A stretch of DNA of 64,000 bases, taken from Platerodrilus igneus. Taxonomy: Eukaryota > Arthropoda > Insecta > Coleoptera > Lycidae. Location: contig JARFIW010000668.1 of the NCBI GenBank assembly GCA_036346225.1, positions 2,749,001 to 2,813,000 of the forward strand. Reading direction: 5' to 3'. Below, piece by piece: positions 35,608 to 46,148 of the stretch; within the stretch, counting starts at the first letter, position 1, and each line of letters begins with the position of its first letter. The notes under the pieces are model-generated. The model made no database searches. It was given only the letters and a program-made list of their open reading frames with translations, and was not told the DNA's origin. A program made the translations under genes and the position numbers.

Positions 35608-36188
35608 AAGCATGATCTGCAATTTCAATGTTGGCGCTGCCATTATCCAAACATTCAAAACCATTAATTTCATTAGTATTACTGCTTTTTTGTAAACGAG
35701 GTGCAATATTCATTTCATCGAACATTAAAATACAATTTCTGTCACGTTCTGATAATGTAGATACAGTCTCCTTCAAATTTTTAAAAATAACATCTGTTCT
35801 TACTGAATTTTTTCTTAAAATATCCATTATTGTTTTTTTTATGGTAACAGAAAAAGTTTTTGTAACTCTCTATACTTATTACCTGTTTGTTTACTTAAAA
35901 CAAGAGCCATAATTTTTTCGTCCAAGGTATATCTACAGCCTTTTGGTTTTTTTCTACCAACAACACTTGGCTTTTTATAAATCTTCCCATCAAAAGACTC
36001 AGGTTTGATGTAAATTGTTCCAACAGTTCTCCTTTTGAACATGACAACCTTTTCTTCAATAGTTTTGTCTTTGCTTTGTATTTGCTATTTATTATTTTCA
36101 ACTGCGTTGTTGCTGAGTTTTTTCGCTTTCGGTGATAGCTGTGCACATCTTGTTACACCCGCACTTTGTAGTTGAAATTGAGGGGATC
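35608..36188 (-). pseudogene. P-element-like transposase, N-terminal catalytic exon
   Basis: Opens after a TTTATAG acceptor at 36188 with LQSAGVTRCAQLSPKAKKLS. RRTVGTIYIKP, KPKGCRYTLDEKIMALVLSK and YRELQKLFLLP follow. After a frameshift come DRNCILMFDEMNIAPRLQKS and NGFECLDNGSANIEIADHAL. The FDEM block carries the first catalytic Asp of the RNase H-like core in P-element/THAP9 proteins. The coding run stops at 35607, where the 3' tail of a plus-strand LINE begins. The next part of the protein is found 8.3 kb away at 27285. Confidence 0.88.
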
Positions 36189-36555
36189 CTATAAAGACAA
36201 TAAACTTAGAGAAATAAAAACTAGAAACTGAATTACAAAGAGGGATGTATAAAATCAAAGACGAGATCAGACTGCAATCACGATAATGAACAAAAGGAGA
36301 TTGGTATGAAAAATATCGTCAAATATTAAAAACATAACCCTTTTGTGTTTGACAGGACAAAAGTAATAATCAATCCTTAGTGAAGATTACGCTAACCTTC
36401 ATTTTGCATAATAGCATGTAATGGTGCACGGATTTGGATCAAAGTTCAAAATTTTTACCAATAAGGGTATCGCCCTATAAATGTTTTGTAATTGTAACCA
36501 AAGAGTGTAATTTTCACTGAAATTTATATTTCAAAATTATAACAAAATAACTTAC

Positions 36556-36721
36556 TTTGATCAGCTTTGAGTTTTGAATTTTATCTTCATCGTCCTCGGA
36601 TGAGTTAGTTTCAGGAATTTTATCTGGCACTTCTAACAAATTAGAATACTTGTTGAATCCATGAAGTTGGCAGGCAACAAAATGCTTTCAGGGGGCGCAT
36701 CTTGTTTTACCGTCATGCCCT
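36556..36721 (-). pseudogene. Candidate upstream exon of the P-element-like gene
   Basis: Bounded on the minus strand by TTTATAG (acceptor, about 36722) and CAAAGTAAGTT (donor, about 36555). One frame reads HFVACQLHGFNKYSNLLEV and an acidic SSEDDEDK stretch with one stop near its start. Position and splice signals fit a 5' exon of the P-element-like gene. A THAP finger, expected at the N-terminus, is not recognisable. Confidence 0.4.
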
Positions 36722-36729
36722 CTATAAAC

Positions 36730-37221
36730 AACATACGATAATTAATGAATGGCTAAAGATAGACTACTATTACACCTAATATCAAAACTAATCTACTTTT
36801 GGTGGACTCTCCGAAAATGCAATAATATATGGGGTGTTGTATTTAAAAACATAAATTTAGATCACGACACAAAAATGTATAGCACTTAATAAATAAAAAT
36901 ATTTTTAAAGATTGTGCCTTATACAGGGGTGACACGACTCACCACCAAGCATAGGAATTTAACATATGCAAAATCGGTTATTTTGTTATTCCTGCTCCCC
37001 GAATTGAAATATTTTATACAACTGCAAAATTTGTTTAATTTTATTAAACAAATCTGTAAAAACGCATAGCCAATTCTAAGAGTTCTCCTATTACATAATA
37101 CTGACCTTGCTTGCACGTTTTTAATTCATTAGATGTCCAAATTAATAAACAGACATGTGCTTGTACACACTTGTAATGTGTGCTTCTAATGGACGCCTTG
37201 CTTAATTATGATCAACAACGC
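36730..37221. other. Unassigned AT-rich sequence
   Basis: Between the P-element remnant and the RTE-like LINE 3' end. I see no supported gene or repeat. The short open frame 36919-37116 (minus) has no recognisable domain. Confidence 0.4.
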
Positions 37222-37986
37222 GTACTTTTCAGTCTTCAGTCCTAAAACTGATTAGACGCGTACCATCATTGTTTCCTATTCTGAACTAACCTACAGATTT
37301 CCCTGAAATATGCACAGTTTGCATCTATAACTATCTGATCTCGGTCTACATCCGCCTCTTTTTTCCTAGCTCTGTTTGTAATATATCACATACTATTCCC
37401 CAAAAATGCATTAGAACGTATTATGCCCTTCTCTTTCTCCTATTTTTTTCCAAAGATATCCTCGTTCCCCTACTGTTTCTATAACCTATTTGTTATTACC
37501 TTTGTCTGTCCATTCTCATACATCTAAAACACGGCATTTCAAAGGCTGCTACCGTTCTTCTGTCTGCTTTTCAGACTGCCCGTATTTCATAGGCATACTG
37601 TCTGTGCTGTGCTCCACACATTTGCTTTCAACAACTTCTTGTTCTATGTTTGTTATCTTTCGTCATAGGAGCTGTTCTTTCTTGTTAGATGCCGTTTGGT
37701 CCCTTTCTATTGTTTTACAATTATATACCCTATTTCTCCGACATTCAGTGGTTCTGAAGGGGGTAAGCAGCCTGTGGCTGCCAAGTTCCCCCAGCACTTG
37801 AGCATTTACCAATTTAATATTTTTTCCAATATATCTTTTTACACAGTCAACATTAGTTGCAGATATTTCACAACCAACAACCAGTTGTTTATAATCATCA
37901 GATTTTTTCGTCATTAGGTTTTCTGTCTCAAAACTGGTTGGACACGTACCTGCACTTATCTATTTTCTAAACTAGCCTACATAGTT
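37222..37986 (-). mobile_element. RTE-like LINE 1: distal 3' units
   Basis: The extreme 3' end of a minus-strand RTE-like LINE. Read from 37986 downwards it holds a UTR unit (AACTTGGCAGCCACAGGCTGCTTACC element near 37760-37790), then a degenerate C-terminal-like unit (AACAAACATAGAACAAGA, TGTGGAGCACAGCACA), then the CAGTTTTAGGACTGAAGACT end at about 37222. The ATGATG tail is missing. It is separated from the rest of the LINE by solo LTR B. Confidence 0.75.
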
Positions 37987-38766
37987 TGTTACGTGCCAAA
38001 GTGGCACTAAACATTGTTTTAGGTTAATTTTGATGTGCGGAAGTTTCGCGCCATAAATTCAAAAGACTCGGTGCCCGTATTTCCGTCACGTCAAAAGTGG
38101 GTTGGACGAATAACTTCGCGCCGACGCGTAAAAGACAAAAGTGGGGGAGAAGTGTTTCCGTTAGACGCTTTAACGTGGCTTTTTTGCCTGAACCTTCGAG
38201 TGCAGTGAACGTGTTAGGTATCGCATCGTGCCTTTATCTTGTATCTATGTAGATTTCCTTGCCTTGTTTAACTGTTTGTCGCTCCTATACCTGGTTTTCC
38301 TTGTTTATTCTCTACATAGGTAGGAGACAATTTGCAGCCGTGGCTGAACCGCCTTCCACGCCGGAGCATCATCTTTAATCACTCCGGAGTGGAGCCCTGA
38401 GATCCCGTCGGAGCCATTTGGATGTACGTGAGGCGTACCCTCCGTTAGTTGCCTAAAAAGGGCCATCAGTAGCCCTGATGGACTTCAATAGAAGCCAACT
38501 TTAACTCAACTCCGCAGGACGTCGAATTTCTTATGTAAGTACTCCATTGTTTAATTTGTTCGCTGATCTAAACTATTGTCTTAAATTTATATTTTCCGAT
38601 AATTGCGTACTTAATTTGTGCATTGGTGACGTCATTGACAGATGGCCGCGCTAAAGCCTGTGTAAAGCTGGAGCTACCACCTGCCCGTGGCGTCGCTTAT
38701 TCCGCGCTTGCGCGATGTATTTATGAACAGTTTTAAGTGTAAGAATTTGAATTTTAAATTGTAAGA
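37987..38766 (+). mobile_element. Solo LTR B inside RTE-like LINE 1
   Basis: 780 bp from TGTTACGTGCCAAAGTGGCA to TTGTAAGA, flanked by AGTT on both sides (37983-37986 and 38767-38770). Removing it rejoins the LINE UTR sequence (CTACATAGTTCCTTGAAATT). Internal words match copies at 25805 and 39597. A splice-donor-like TTATGTAAGTAC lies near 38533. No internal coding region is present, so it is a solo LTR left by recombination between two LTRs, or a nonautonomous LTR-like element. Confidence 0.8.
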
Positions 38767-39596
38767 AGTTCCTTGAAATTCTCACACAGCATGTATGTAG
38801 CTCGGTACCCCTTCTATTGTTTTCTAATTTTATGCCCTATTTTACCAAGATGCGGTGAAGGGGTTAAGCAACCTGTGGCTGCCAAGATCCCCCAACACTT
38901 ACACATTTGCCGAAATAATAGTTTTCCCGTAAATCCTTTCACGCAATTACCATTATTCGAGAATATTGCCCACCTAATACTTGTAGTTGCTTATAATAAT
39001 CATCATGTTTAAGTACAGTTACTTTCTTCGTCATTAATTTATCCATCTTGGGACTGGTTGGATGCGTACCTCCATTGATTTCTATTCTGAGCTAGCCTAC
39101 ACATTTCCCTGAAACTCATACAGCCTACATCTTTCACTATCTGCGTGCAGTAGTCTAACGTAGGTCTACCTCTTCTTCTCTTTTTTCCTATATCTGCTTG
39201 TAATATATCCGCACTATTCCCTCATGCCGTAGTATGTGGCCTATCATCCTATCTCTCCTATTTTTTACCATTTTCCACATATTTCTTTCTTCCCCTACCA
39301 TTTTTAGTACCTCTTCGTTCTTAACTTTGTCTGTCCATGATATTTTCATCATTCGTCTGTAGCACCACCTTTTTCTAGTCCGCTTCTCCTACTGTCCAGT
39401 GCTGTGCTCCATACATATGTTTTAGGCAATCTTTTCCTTGTTTCTATGTTTGTTGTCTTTGAACGTAGTAGTTGCTTTTTCTTGTTAAATGTAGCACGAC
39501 TTTGTGTTAAACTTTGTTTTATATCTTTTGTGCTTTTCTCATCTTGCGTTATTTGGCTTCCTAGGTAGCAGAAATCCTTAACCTCTTGTAAGTTTG
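38767..39596 (-). mobile_element. RTE-like LINE 1: C-terminal coding remnant and UTR unit
   Basis: The minus strand continues the LINE between two solo LTRs. From 39596 it reads the degenerate end of the coding region (AGGTTAAGGATTTCTGCTAC near 39565-39584, i.e. the VKDFCYLGSQITQDG block, then SWTDK- and GRPR-like pieces). A 3' UTR unit with CTTGGCAGCCACAGGTTGCT at about 38867-38886 follows. The coding part is broken by many frameshifts. Confidence 0.75.
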
Positions 39597-40398
39597 TGTT
39601 ACTTATTTTCTTACGTTTAAACGGTAGTTAAAATTAAAAGTTCGATAATTACAACACCGGTAACGTGGGTTAAGAGACACTATCAGCAGTTGGCTGCACT
39701 TATTCTTATACAGATTTAGGGCGCGTCAACTATCAATGATGTCATCAATATTACGCAATCCTACGCAAATTTATTACATTTTTAACACCAAGAATAAGGC
39801 ATGCACAAAATAAAAATAAGTAAAAGATTACTCACATCAGGTATTCTGCTTCCGCCTGCAATTTCACTCGGTAGGCCTCTAACCACTCCAGTCGGGCTCC
39901 TCCCGGAGGAATTAGAGTTGAACGTCGACGCTACCAATTGTGTGCAGAGCAGCTTCGGCTAGCTAAAGGTAGACATGAGGTCTCTCCATCTACAGATGTG
40001 GAGGTCGGTAGGCCCTAGGTGACGCAGATTCTTACCTATGTAAGGTTTGGACAGGAGAAGGTATGCGGTAGACAAAAAACAATAATTAGGGAAGGAACTA
40101 CATAGGTAAACCCTAACGATACGTTACCAGAGATAGAAACGTGCACTTAACACGACGATACCCCGTAAAAGCCACGTTGTCGCGCGAGAAGCGGAGAACT
40201 CTCCCACCCCATTGTCTAGCATTGCCCTATCCCTCTAGGGATAAGCACACTACGCAAACTCACTACTCTAACGTACGGAAGTGCCGTCTAGTCTATTTAA
40301 AAATTCCCGCGTCTCGCGTATTTGAAAATTATGGCGGGAAACTTCCGTATATCAAAAAACTTAACATAAAATGTTAAAGTGACCCTTGGCACGTAACA
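39597..40398 (-). mobile_element. Solo LTR C inside RTE-like LINE 1
   Basis: On the minus strand it runs from TGTTACGTGCCAAGGGTCAC (40398) to AAATAAGTAACA (39597), 802 bp. Termini TGTTAC/GTAACA are inverted repeats. Flanks ATTTG (40399-40403) and GTTTG (39592-39596) are an imperfect 5-bp target duplication. It interrupts the LINE reverse transcriptase just after KSKTRIQI. A splice-donor-like GATGTGAGTAATC lies near 39830 on the minus strand. It is opposite in orientation to copies A and B. Confidence 0.82.
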
Positions 40399-41410
40399 AT
40401 TTGTATTCTTGTTTTTGATTTATTTTCTCCTCCTTTGCATACTAGTACTTTAGTTTTAGTTTTATTAATTTTCATACCGCATCTCTCTGTTAGAACCGTT
40501 TCCATTTCATTAAGAGCAGCTTCTAACTCTTCCCTGCTAGATGCTAATACTGCTATATACTCTGCAAATCTAAGCATATCAATTTTTTGTCCCTGCATAG
40601 TAATTCCAAATGTCTTCCTGCATTTGAAAGTATTTATTGCCTCTTCAATGTACAGGTTAAAAATTAATGGGGTTAGGGCACATCCCTGTCTCACCCCTTT
40701 TCTAATGTTTACTTCTCTACGTTCCTGCTCTAATTGTATATACACGCTTTCCCCTTTTTCTATTGTTTTCTCCATTATCACCCACAGAGCTAAAATAGCC
40801 TCCCGTGTTCCCCTGTTTCGCCTAAACCCAAATTGATCTTCTCTTAGTATTTCTTCAGCTCGTTTTTCCATTCGTCTTTGTACAATTCTAGTTAATATTT
40901 TTGACACGTGTGCTGTCAAACTTATTGTTCGAAAATTTTCAAATCTATCTGCGCGTTTCCTTTTTGGTATAGTTACTATGATGTTACGTTTGATATCTTT
41001 GGCTATCTCACCTGTCTCATACATATAACTTACAAGTCGGAAGAGACGTTCTGTTACTGCTTGGCCAGCGGCTTTTAGAGTTTCTGCTTGCACCTTATCT
41101 GTACCCGGCGCCTTACCATTTTTCAGACTCTTTAATGCTAATTCAAACTCATCCTTAAGTATAGGATATCTCAGGTAATCATTTTCAATGTCTGATTCCT
41201 GTTCTAATGCTGTTAGTTCCTCTCCTGAATATAAATTTCCTATATATTCCTGCCATCTAGCTGCTTTCTCTACATTTTTTATAATAACGTTTCTTCCTGC
41301 ATCCATTATATTTTTGCTATATGGTTTTATATTCCTAAAATTCATTCTAATTAATTTGTATGCTTCGTCTATCTTTCCTATTGCCATCTTAGTTTGTACC
41401 TTGTTGCACT
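40399..41410 (-). pseudogene. RTE-like LINE 1 reverse transcriptase
   Basis: RT of a minus-strand RTE-like LINE. It reads LKNGKAPGTDKVQAETLKAA, RNIIVTIPKRKRADRFENF, REDQFGFRRNRGTREAIL, NIRKGVRQGCALTPLIFNLY and MLRFAEYIAVLASSREELEA. Two active-site losses are visible. About 46 residues containing motif A (the YVDLEEAFNNV block present at 62.0 kb) are deleted after GESVYI, and the FADD of motif C is FAEY. It ends at the solo LTR C insertion (40398). Upstream is the endonuclease (41465-42376), one frameshift away. Confidence 0.85.
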
Positions 41411-41464
41411 TTTCATCAATCCATTGTTCTTTAGCTTTTCTGCATTTGTGAATAATTTTCCATT

Positions 41465-42376
41465 TTACGGCTTTTTATCTCTGTTTTCCTGTTTTGTCTG
41501 ATTTATTTTTTTTGTATTTTTTTTTATTAAATTCAGGATATCCTTTGTTATCCATGGTTTCTTATTTTCTTTTTGTGTATACCCCAGAATGTCTCTGGCC
41601 GCCATGTCTAGGCTGGATTTAATGATATTCCATTCTCTTTCTACTCCCTTAATATAAGATATTTTCCCGATATCTTTGAGCAATTCATTTGACTTTTTTT
41701 CGAACCTTTCTTGAATATCTTTATCTTTTAGTTTCTCTAAGTCCAAGTGCTTTTTTCCGTTTCTTTTTTTCACATTCTTAAATTTAAGTGCGGCCTTCAT
41801 AATTACGATGTTGTGGTCAGTGTCTATATCTGCTTCTGGGTAGCTTCTACAGTCTTTTACTTGATTCCTAAACCGTTGTCTAACAAGAATGTAATCTATT
41901 TGACATCTTCCTATATCTGCTGGCATCTTCCACGCATATCGTCTTCTGGCATGATGTTGAAATAATGTGTTTGTAATGATTAAATTGTTCTTGTCGCAAA
42001 ATTCTACCAGCTTATTTCCTCTGTCGTTTCGCGTGCCTAAACCAAATAAATCTACTACTACGCCTTCCTTACCCTCACCTACCACTGCATTAAAATCCCC
42101 CGTAATTATTAAATTTGCATGTCCTTTTACGTATCTTAATATGTTTTCGATATCTTTGTAGATGGCTTCTACCTCTTCGTCACTGTAGCTAGAGGTGGGC
42201 ATGTATACTTGTATTATTACTGTGTTGACCGGTTTAGATTCTAATCTAACCATGAGCACTCTTTTGTTCTTTTGAAAATAATTTTCTACGCAGTATCCTA
42301 TCTTTTTCCACATAACTATCCCCACACCCAAATTTCCTTCCTCTGCCACCGAACTTCGCTAATTCCTACTATGTAT
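41465..42376 (-). pseudogene. RTE-like LINE 1 endonuclease and linker
   Basis: Apurinic-like endonuclease domain of the LINE: NTVIIQVYMPTSSYSDEEVE, ANLIITGDFNAVVGEGKEG, GRCQIDYILVRQRFRNQVKD and EADIDTDHNIVIM carry the GDFN and DH catalytic signatures. A basic linker and KPWITKDILNLI follow. The first part of the domain is missing here because the element is interrupted at 42376. Its 5' end continues at 53521. The endonuclease nicks target DNA to prime reverse transcription. Confidence 0.85.
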
Positions 42377-43275
42377 ATGTATATGTCATAGTGACAATCT
42401 CGCTAAAAGCTCTCCAAAGAAAGTATAAAAAATCTGGAAATAAGTGAGTGATATTTTTTTAAAAACTGTGCCAAGATATTTTGTATTAGCACCTAAAAGT
42501 GAACAGTGTAAAAAATTGTAAAGTGAATCCACACACCAAAATACTACAATTAATATTAAAACTTTAACTGTCATCGCAATTACAAAATTAGTTATCAGTT
42601 ATTTACATACATGATGAGTTTATCAACAGGTTATTGAACATAATAATAAATAAACAGAGACTAATTCAGGGCATTTTACAATAACTTGTATTTCTACACC
42701 AATTGATCTTGAAGAGCCGCACAACAGCAATGACAAAACTCATACAAAATAATGCCTAGTGATAATGTATAACTCGACGGTTTATTGAAATAAGGTACCG
42801 ACTAATTAACATTATCACGGACTTTCACTTCACTGCAAATCTGTTTATATAAAATAGTTGTTACCCATAACCTCTGGTCGTCTATTATATAGACTTGGAT
42901 AATAACATAAGGAACAAAATTTATACGAACGGCGAGCCAAAGAACGATGCAATTTAAGTACGTTGACAGGGAGGAAGCGTAACAATTATTGGAACATCCA
43001 AAAGTAAATGCAGCAATCATATCTAATAATTAATTACAAGCTGTTTATAATTTTCAATAAGTTGGAAAGTAATTCACGAATAATCCAATTTAAAATTCAT
43101 TCCTTGCAAATTATTTATTAATGAAAATCGGTCTTCAATTAATCTACCTTTAAATTAATACACACGAGTTAAATTGCATACAAATCTGAAACTATTCTGA
43201 AGTAGTCAATTTATACAAACGGCGATCCAAAGAACGATGCAATTTAAGTATGCTGACAGGAAGGGAGCGTAACAA
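42377..43275. other. Unassigned stretch at the start of the inserted LINE
   Basis: Between the interrupted RTE-like LINE and the first readable codons of the plus-strand Jockey-like LINE. It contains a 65-bp direct repeat, 42918-42982 and 43211-43275, both with GATGCAATTTAAGTA and ending AGCGTAACAA. The second ends exactly where LINE homology begins. It may be the 5' UTR of the Jockey-like LINE or a separate small insertion. No gene is seen. Confidence 0.4.
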
Positions 43276-43912
43276 CAGACTTAAACATTCCAGGATATGA
43301 TATACACAGAAAAGACAGAAATGATCGCATTGGTGGTGGTGTTGCAGTATATGCAAAGAAGGCGTTTAAAACCAAGGTCTTATACAATGTAAATGTTGCA
43401 GAAGAAATAGAACAAATATGGGTTGAAGCTTGGGTAGCAGAAATGAAAATAACTATCGGAAGTGTATACATACCGCATGAGTTACCAGTTTATAAATAAG
43501 GCTTAATCCAAGACATGTTCTCAGAACTAATACCATTGGCAGACCATTTAATATGTATAGGCGATTTCAATATAGATCTAATGAACCAAGGTGGTACAGT
43601 ACCTAAAAGCCAGCTACAAACACTACATGCATTTGATTTGACACAATATATAACTGAACCAACTCGTATAACAGAAGAAACCAACACACTCATCGATCAT
43701 TTAATAACAAACTTTAAGCAGGATAAAATAAATGCTGGGACCAGGAGTTTCCTGAATTGCATATAGATCACATGTCAATTTATTGCAATTTAGACCAACA
43801 CAAACCTTTGCTACCAAAAAAGAAGAATAAATTGAGACTCTATCAGAGGATTAATATGGACTTATTTTACAAAGACGCTGAAGATGCAAATTGGTATGAT
43901 ATCTATTACATG
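43276..43912 (+). pseudogene. Jockey-like LINE 2 endonuclease
   Basis: Endonuclease fragment: DRNDRIGGGVAVYAKKAF, IWVEAWVAEMKITIGSVYIP, an in-frame stop at 43497, LADHLICIGDFNIDLMNQ and ITEETNTLIDHLIT. After a frameshift the DHMSIYCNL block and a basic linker follow. The start of the domain is missing. It is cut at 43912 by a solo LTR and resumes in frame at 45358. Confidence 0.82.
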
Positions 43913-44353
43913 TGTAACATACTGTTTTAATAAGCTCTAATAGTTCTAGTATTCCTAAAAATAGTTAGTTTCTAGTTTAATTTTAGCATGCTAATTATTA
44001 GAATTGTAGCGGCTGCAGGATCACCCAAGTAGCTTCTCAGCGAAGTTCCCAGAAAGATCTAATCCAAGAGTTAATCAATTTTTCTAAAGGCACTTACTTT
44101 AAATGTACTAAACATGTCAGATTAGTCCATATCTATGATTAGATGTCAATCATGCTTTAGGATCCTATTTATGTCAGGGTGGTCTGAAGCAATTTTTCAA
44201 TTAGCTGAGCACTCAACTAAAATCAATTCTGAGAGCTACGTGTGTGGTTATCTTAGGCATTGGCAGTTTTAATTAATTTTAAAGATTTACGACCGGCGCA
44301 TCCTAAGCCGAGTAAGAGCGCCAAGAAAGGGTTATTTTCAATTAACTGAAATG

Positions 44354-44360
44354 TATATAA
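44354..44360 (+). promoter_or_regulatory. TATA box of solo LTR D
   Basis: TATATAA within ATGTATATAAGGATGCC, about 440 bp into the LTR, ahead of the GC-richer part and 820 bp before the AATAAA signal. Position and context fit the U3 promoter of an LTR element. Confidence 0.6.
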
Positions 44361-45180
44361 GGATGCCAGCCGGTGGGAATCGGGGTTGTTTATTTCCAGA
44401 CGCGTTAGAGGTTAAAGGGTTGTTAGTTGCCCGATTGAGTGAAGTATTTTATTTCTTTGAAGTCCAGTGCGTGCCGTTATGTTTTAAGTTAATTATTTCT
44501 CTGAGTAAGTAATTAGTATATGTGATATTACTATGAACTCAAGGCTGTGTTATGCAGCATAAGTCCGTTATTTGTTTAAAAACAGTATTTGTCGACTTCC
44601 ATAAAATACAATTCCGGGTGAATGCCCAGTTCAAGTAAATTGATCCGTTTGATTATTGCTTTGGAGACCGCATCGTTTTAGAAGGGTCTTCTATTATATT
44701 GTGTTTCGACGGTGTCAGAGGCCGTTAATCAATAATCCACGAGACTACCTGAGAATGCAAAGCTCAGGTCCGAAGTCAAGTTACGGTACTATTTGACCCT
44801 TGAGAAGGTCGTATTTTCATGGTGTAGATGACCCCGTGGTTAAAAGGGTCGTCGCACTATGCAAGTTAGTTAGACTAGGGTAGCATTAATAAATTTTTGT
44901 TATTGGGGTGTGTACACCTAGAACTGTATCTATTCAAAAATATGTTTGTTAGTTAAGTTTAGTTAAGTTGTGTTTGTGCTAGCCGGAGACTATAAGTGAC
45001 TTATTTTCTGTTCTGCCATTTTGGTTCATCGCCCACGAACAAAGTGCGACGAGAGCTATTACCATGAATGGTCCATGGGCCGTTTAATTCCCATGGTGGC
45101 GCCCTTTTGTACATAAGGTAATTACTTTATATTTTGTTATGCATATGTAATTAGTTGAAGTTTTAGTTAGTAGCTCATTC

Positions 45181-45186
45181 AATAAA
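45181..45186 (+). terminator. Polyadenylation signal of solo LTR D
   Basis: AATAAA followed within 30 bp by a GTGTGTTTGTTT stretch, as expected downstream of a cleavage site. It lies 170 bp before the LTR end. Confidence 0.55.
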
Positions 45187-45357
45187 ACAATCGAATTTTC
45201 GTCTCAGTGTGTTTGTTTAATGAACCCCTTCACCGACTGCTGCAGCTTGCGAGGCAACGTCCCGAAACGTGAGGGTACGATAGTGTTAGAGGTCCTGTAA
45301 TTTATTATTTATTGTTAATTGGATACCCTCACGCGGTAGGTAAATATATAAATTACA

Positions 45358-45570
45358 CATGTCTAACATCAACGAAAAGGTACAACTTTTTACCAATATT
45401 ATAATAACATTATTTGACAAACATGTCCCCTTGATAACATATAACCGCAAAAAACACAGACTACCTTATATTACATATGCGATTAAATGTCTAATCAAAG
45501 AAAGAGAAATGGCCAAAATAAGTTATTTACAAAATAAAACAAATAAAACCAAATTATTTTACAATACTAT
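45358..45570 (+). pseudogene. Jockey-like LINE 2, endonuclease-RT linker
   Basis: In-frame continuation of the LINE after solo LTR D: NEKVQLFTNIIITLFDKHVP, LPYITYAIKCLIKEREMAKI, then KTKLFYNTI. It stops at the ACTAT target duplication of the gypsy-like element and continues at 51490 with MRKTVCQAIEREAYYI. Confidence 0.85.
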
Positions 45571-45764
45571 TGTTATGTTATTACTTAGGATATTATTAAT
45601 TAACTGCCATTAATAATAAAAACACAGTTGTAATAACGTTATTAACTTTAGTGTACAACGCCTGGTTACACAATCAATCTTAATCATGCACGTCAACATC
45701 ATGTTCTCGTTTTTCGAACTGTCCTAAAACCGTCGCTTGCGCGCTCCCCACTCTATACATAACA
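45571..45764 (-). repeat. Ty3/gypsy-like element, 3' LTR
   Basis: 194 bp with TGTTAT/ATAACA ends. About seven differences separate it from 51296-51489, i.e. a few percent divergence. The flanking ACTAT (45566-45570) matches 51490-51494. The element is read on the minus strand, so this is its 3' LTR. Confidence 0.92.
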
Positions 45765-45778
45765 CTCCTTTCCCTTTT
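45765..45778 (-). promoter_or_regulatory. Polypurine tract of the gypsy-like element
   Basis: The minus strand reads AAAAGGGAAAGGAG immediately before the 3' LTR, the position and composition needed for plus-strand DNA priming. Confidence 0.75.
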
Positions 45779-45785
45779 AAATAAA

Positions 45786-46148
45786 TTACAAATAGTCTTT
45801 AAACCTAATAGGTACAGTTTTGGTTCTAATTGGGCGTTTAAGCTCTACAGGTACTGGATTAGGTTTGGGCGAATTATCAACCATAACTTTTAAATTTGAC
45901 CAGTCATCCTCAAAACCGGGACACAACGGAGGGTGATTATTATCGCCTAAATAACTTTTTCGTATTTGGTTACGATGAACCAAACGAACTACACCACTTT
46001 CTAAACGGACTAGGTAGGTAAGTTTACTAACTACTTCAAAAATCCTACCTGGTATCCATTTCCTTATCTCCTTTTTTGGATTTTTAACAAGAACTTTGTC
46101 ATTTACAATGTAACGGGAAAACACTTTATTATCCTTATAAGACACAGG
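45786..46148 (-). pseudogene. Ty3/gypsy-like integrase C-terminus
   Basis: Resumes the integrase on the far side of the RTE-like insertion: NPVSYKDNKVFSRYIVNDKV, VKNPKKEIRKWIPGRIFEVV, YLVRLESGVVRLVHRNQIRK and a stop at 45786, shortly before the polypurine tract. The VLVKN..KWIPG..V pattern is that of the integrase C-terminal (SH3-like) region in Ty3/gypsy elements. Confidence 0.82.

Larger units (their letters stand above)
43913..45357 (+). mobile_element. Solo LTR D, 1445 bp, with CATG target duplication
   Basis: Runs from TGTAACATACTG to AAATTACA, flanked by CATG at 43909-43912 and 45358-45361. Removing it together with one CATG restores the LINE reading frame (DIYY then MSNINEKVQLF). It contains a TATA box (44354-44360), a GC-richer region with many conserved-looking words, and AATAAA at 45181, which fits U3-R-U5 order on the plus strand. 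It has no open frame of note. No related copy exists in the window and the superfamily is undetermined; a 4-bp duplication fits Ty3/gypsy or BEL-type elements. Confidence 0.82.

Noticed and set aside
40435..41451. Plus-strand frames opposite the RTE-like LINE (also at 61523-62979)
   Set aside because: They are mirror frames of the minus-strand RT and endonuclease coding sequence.
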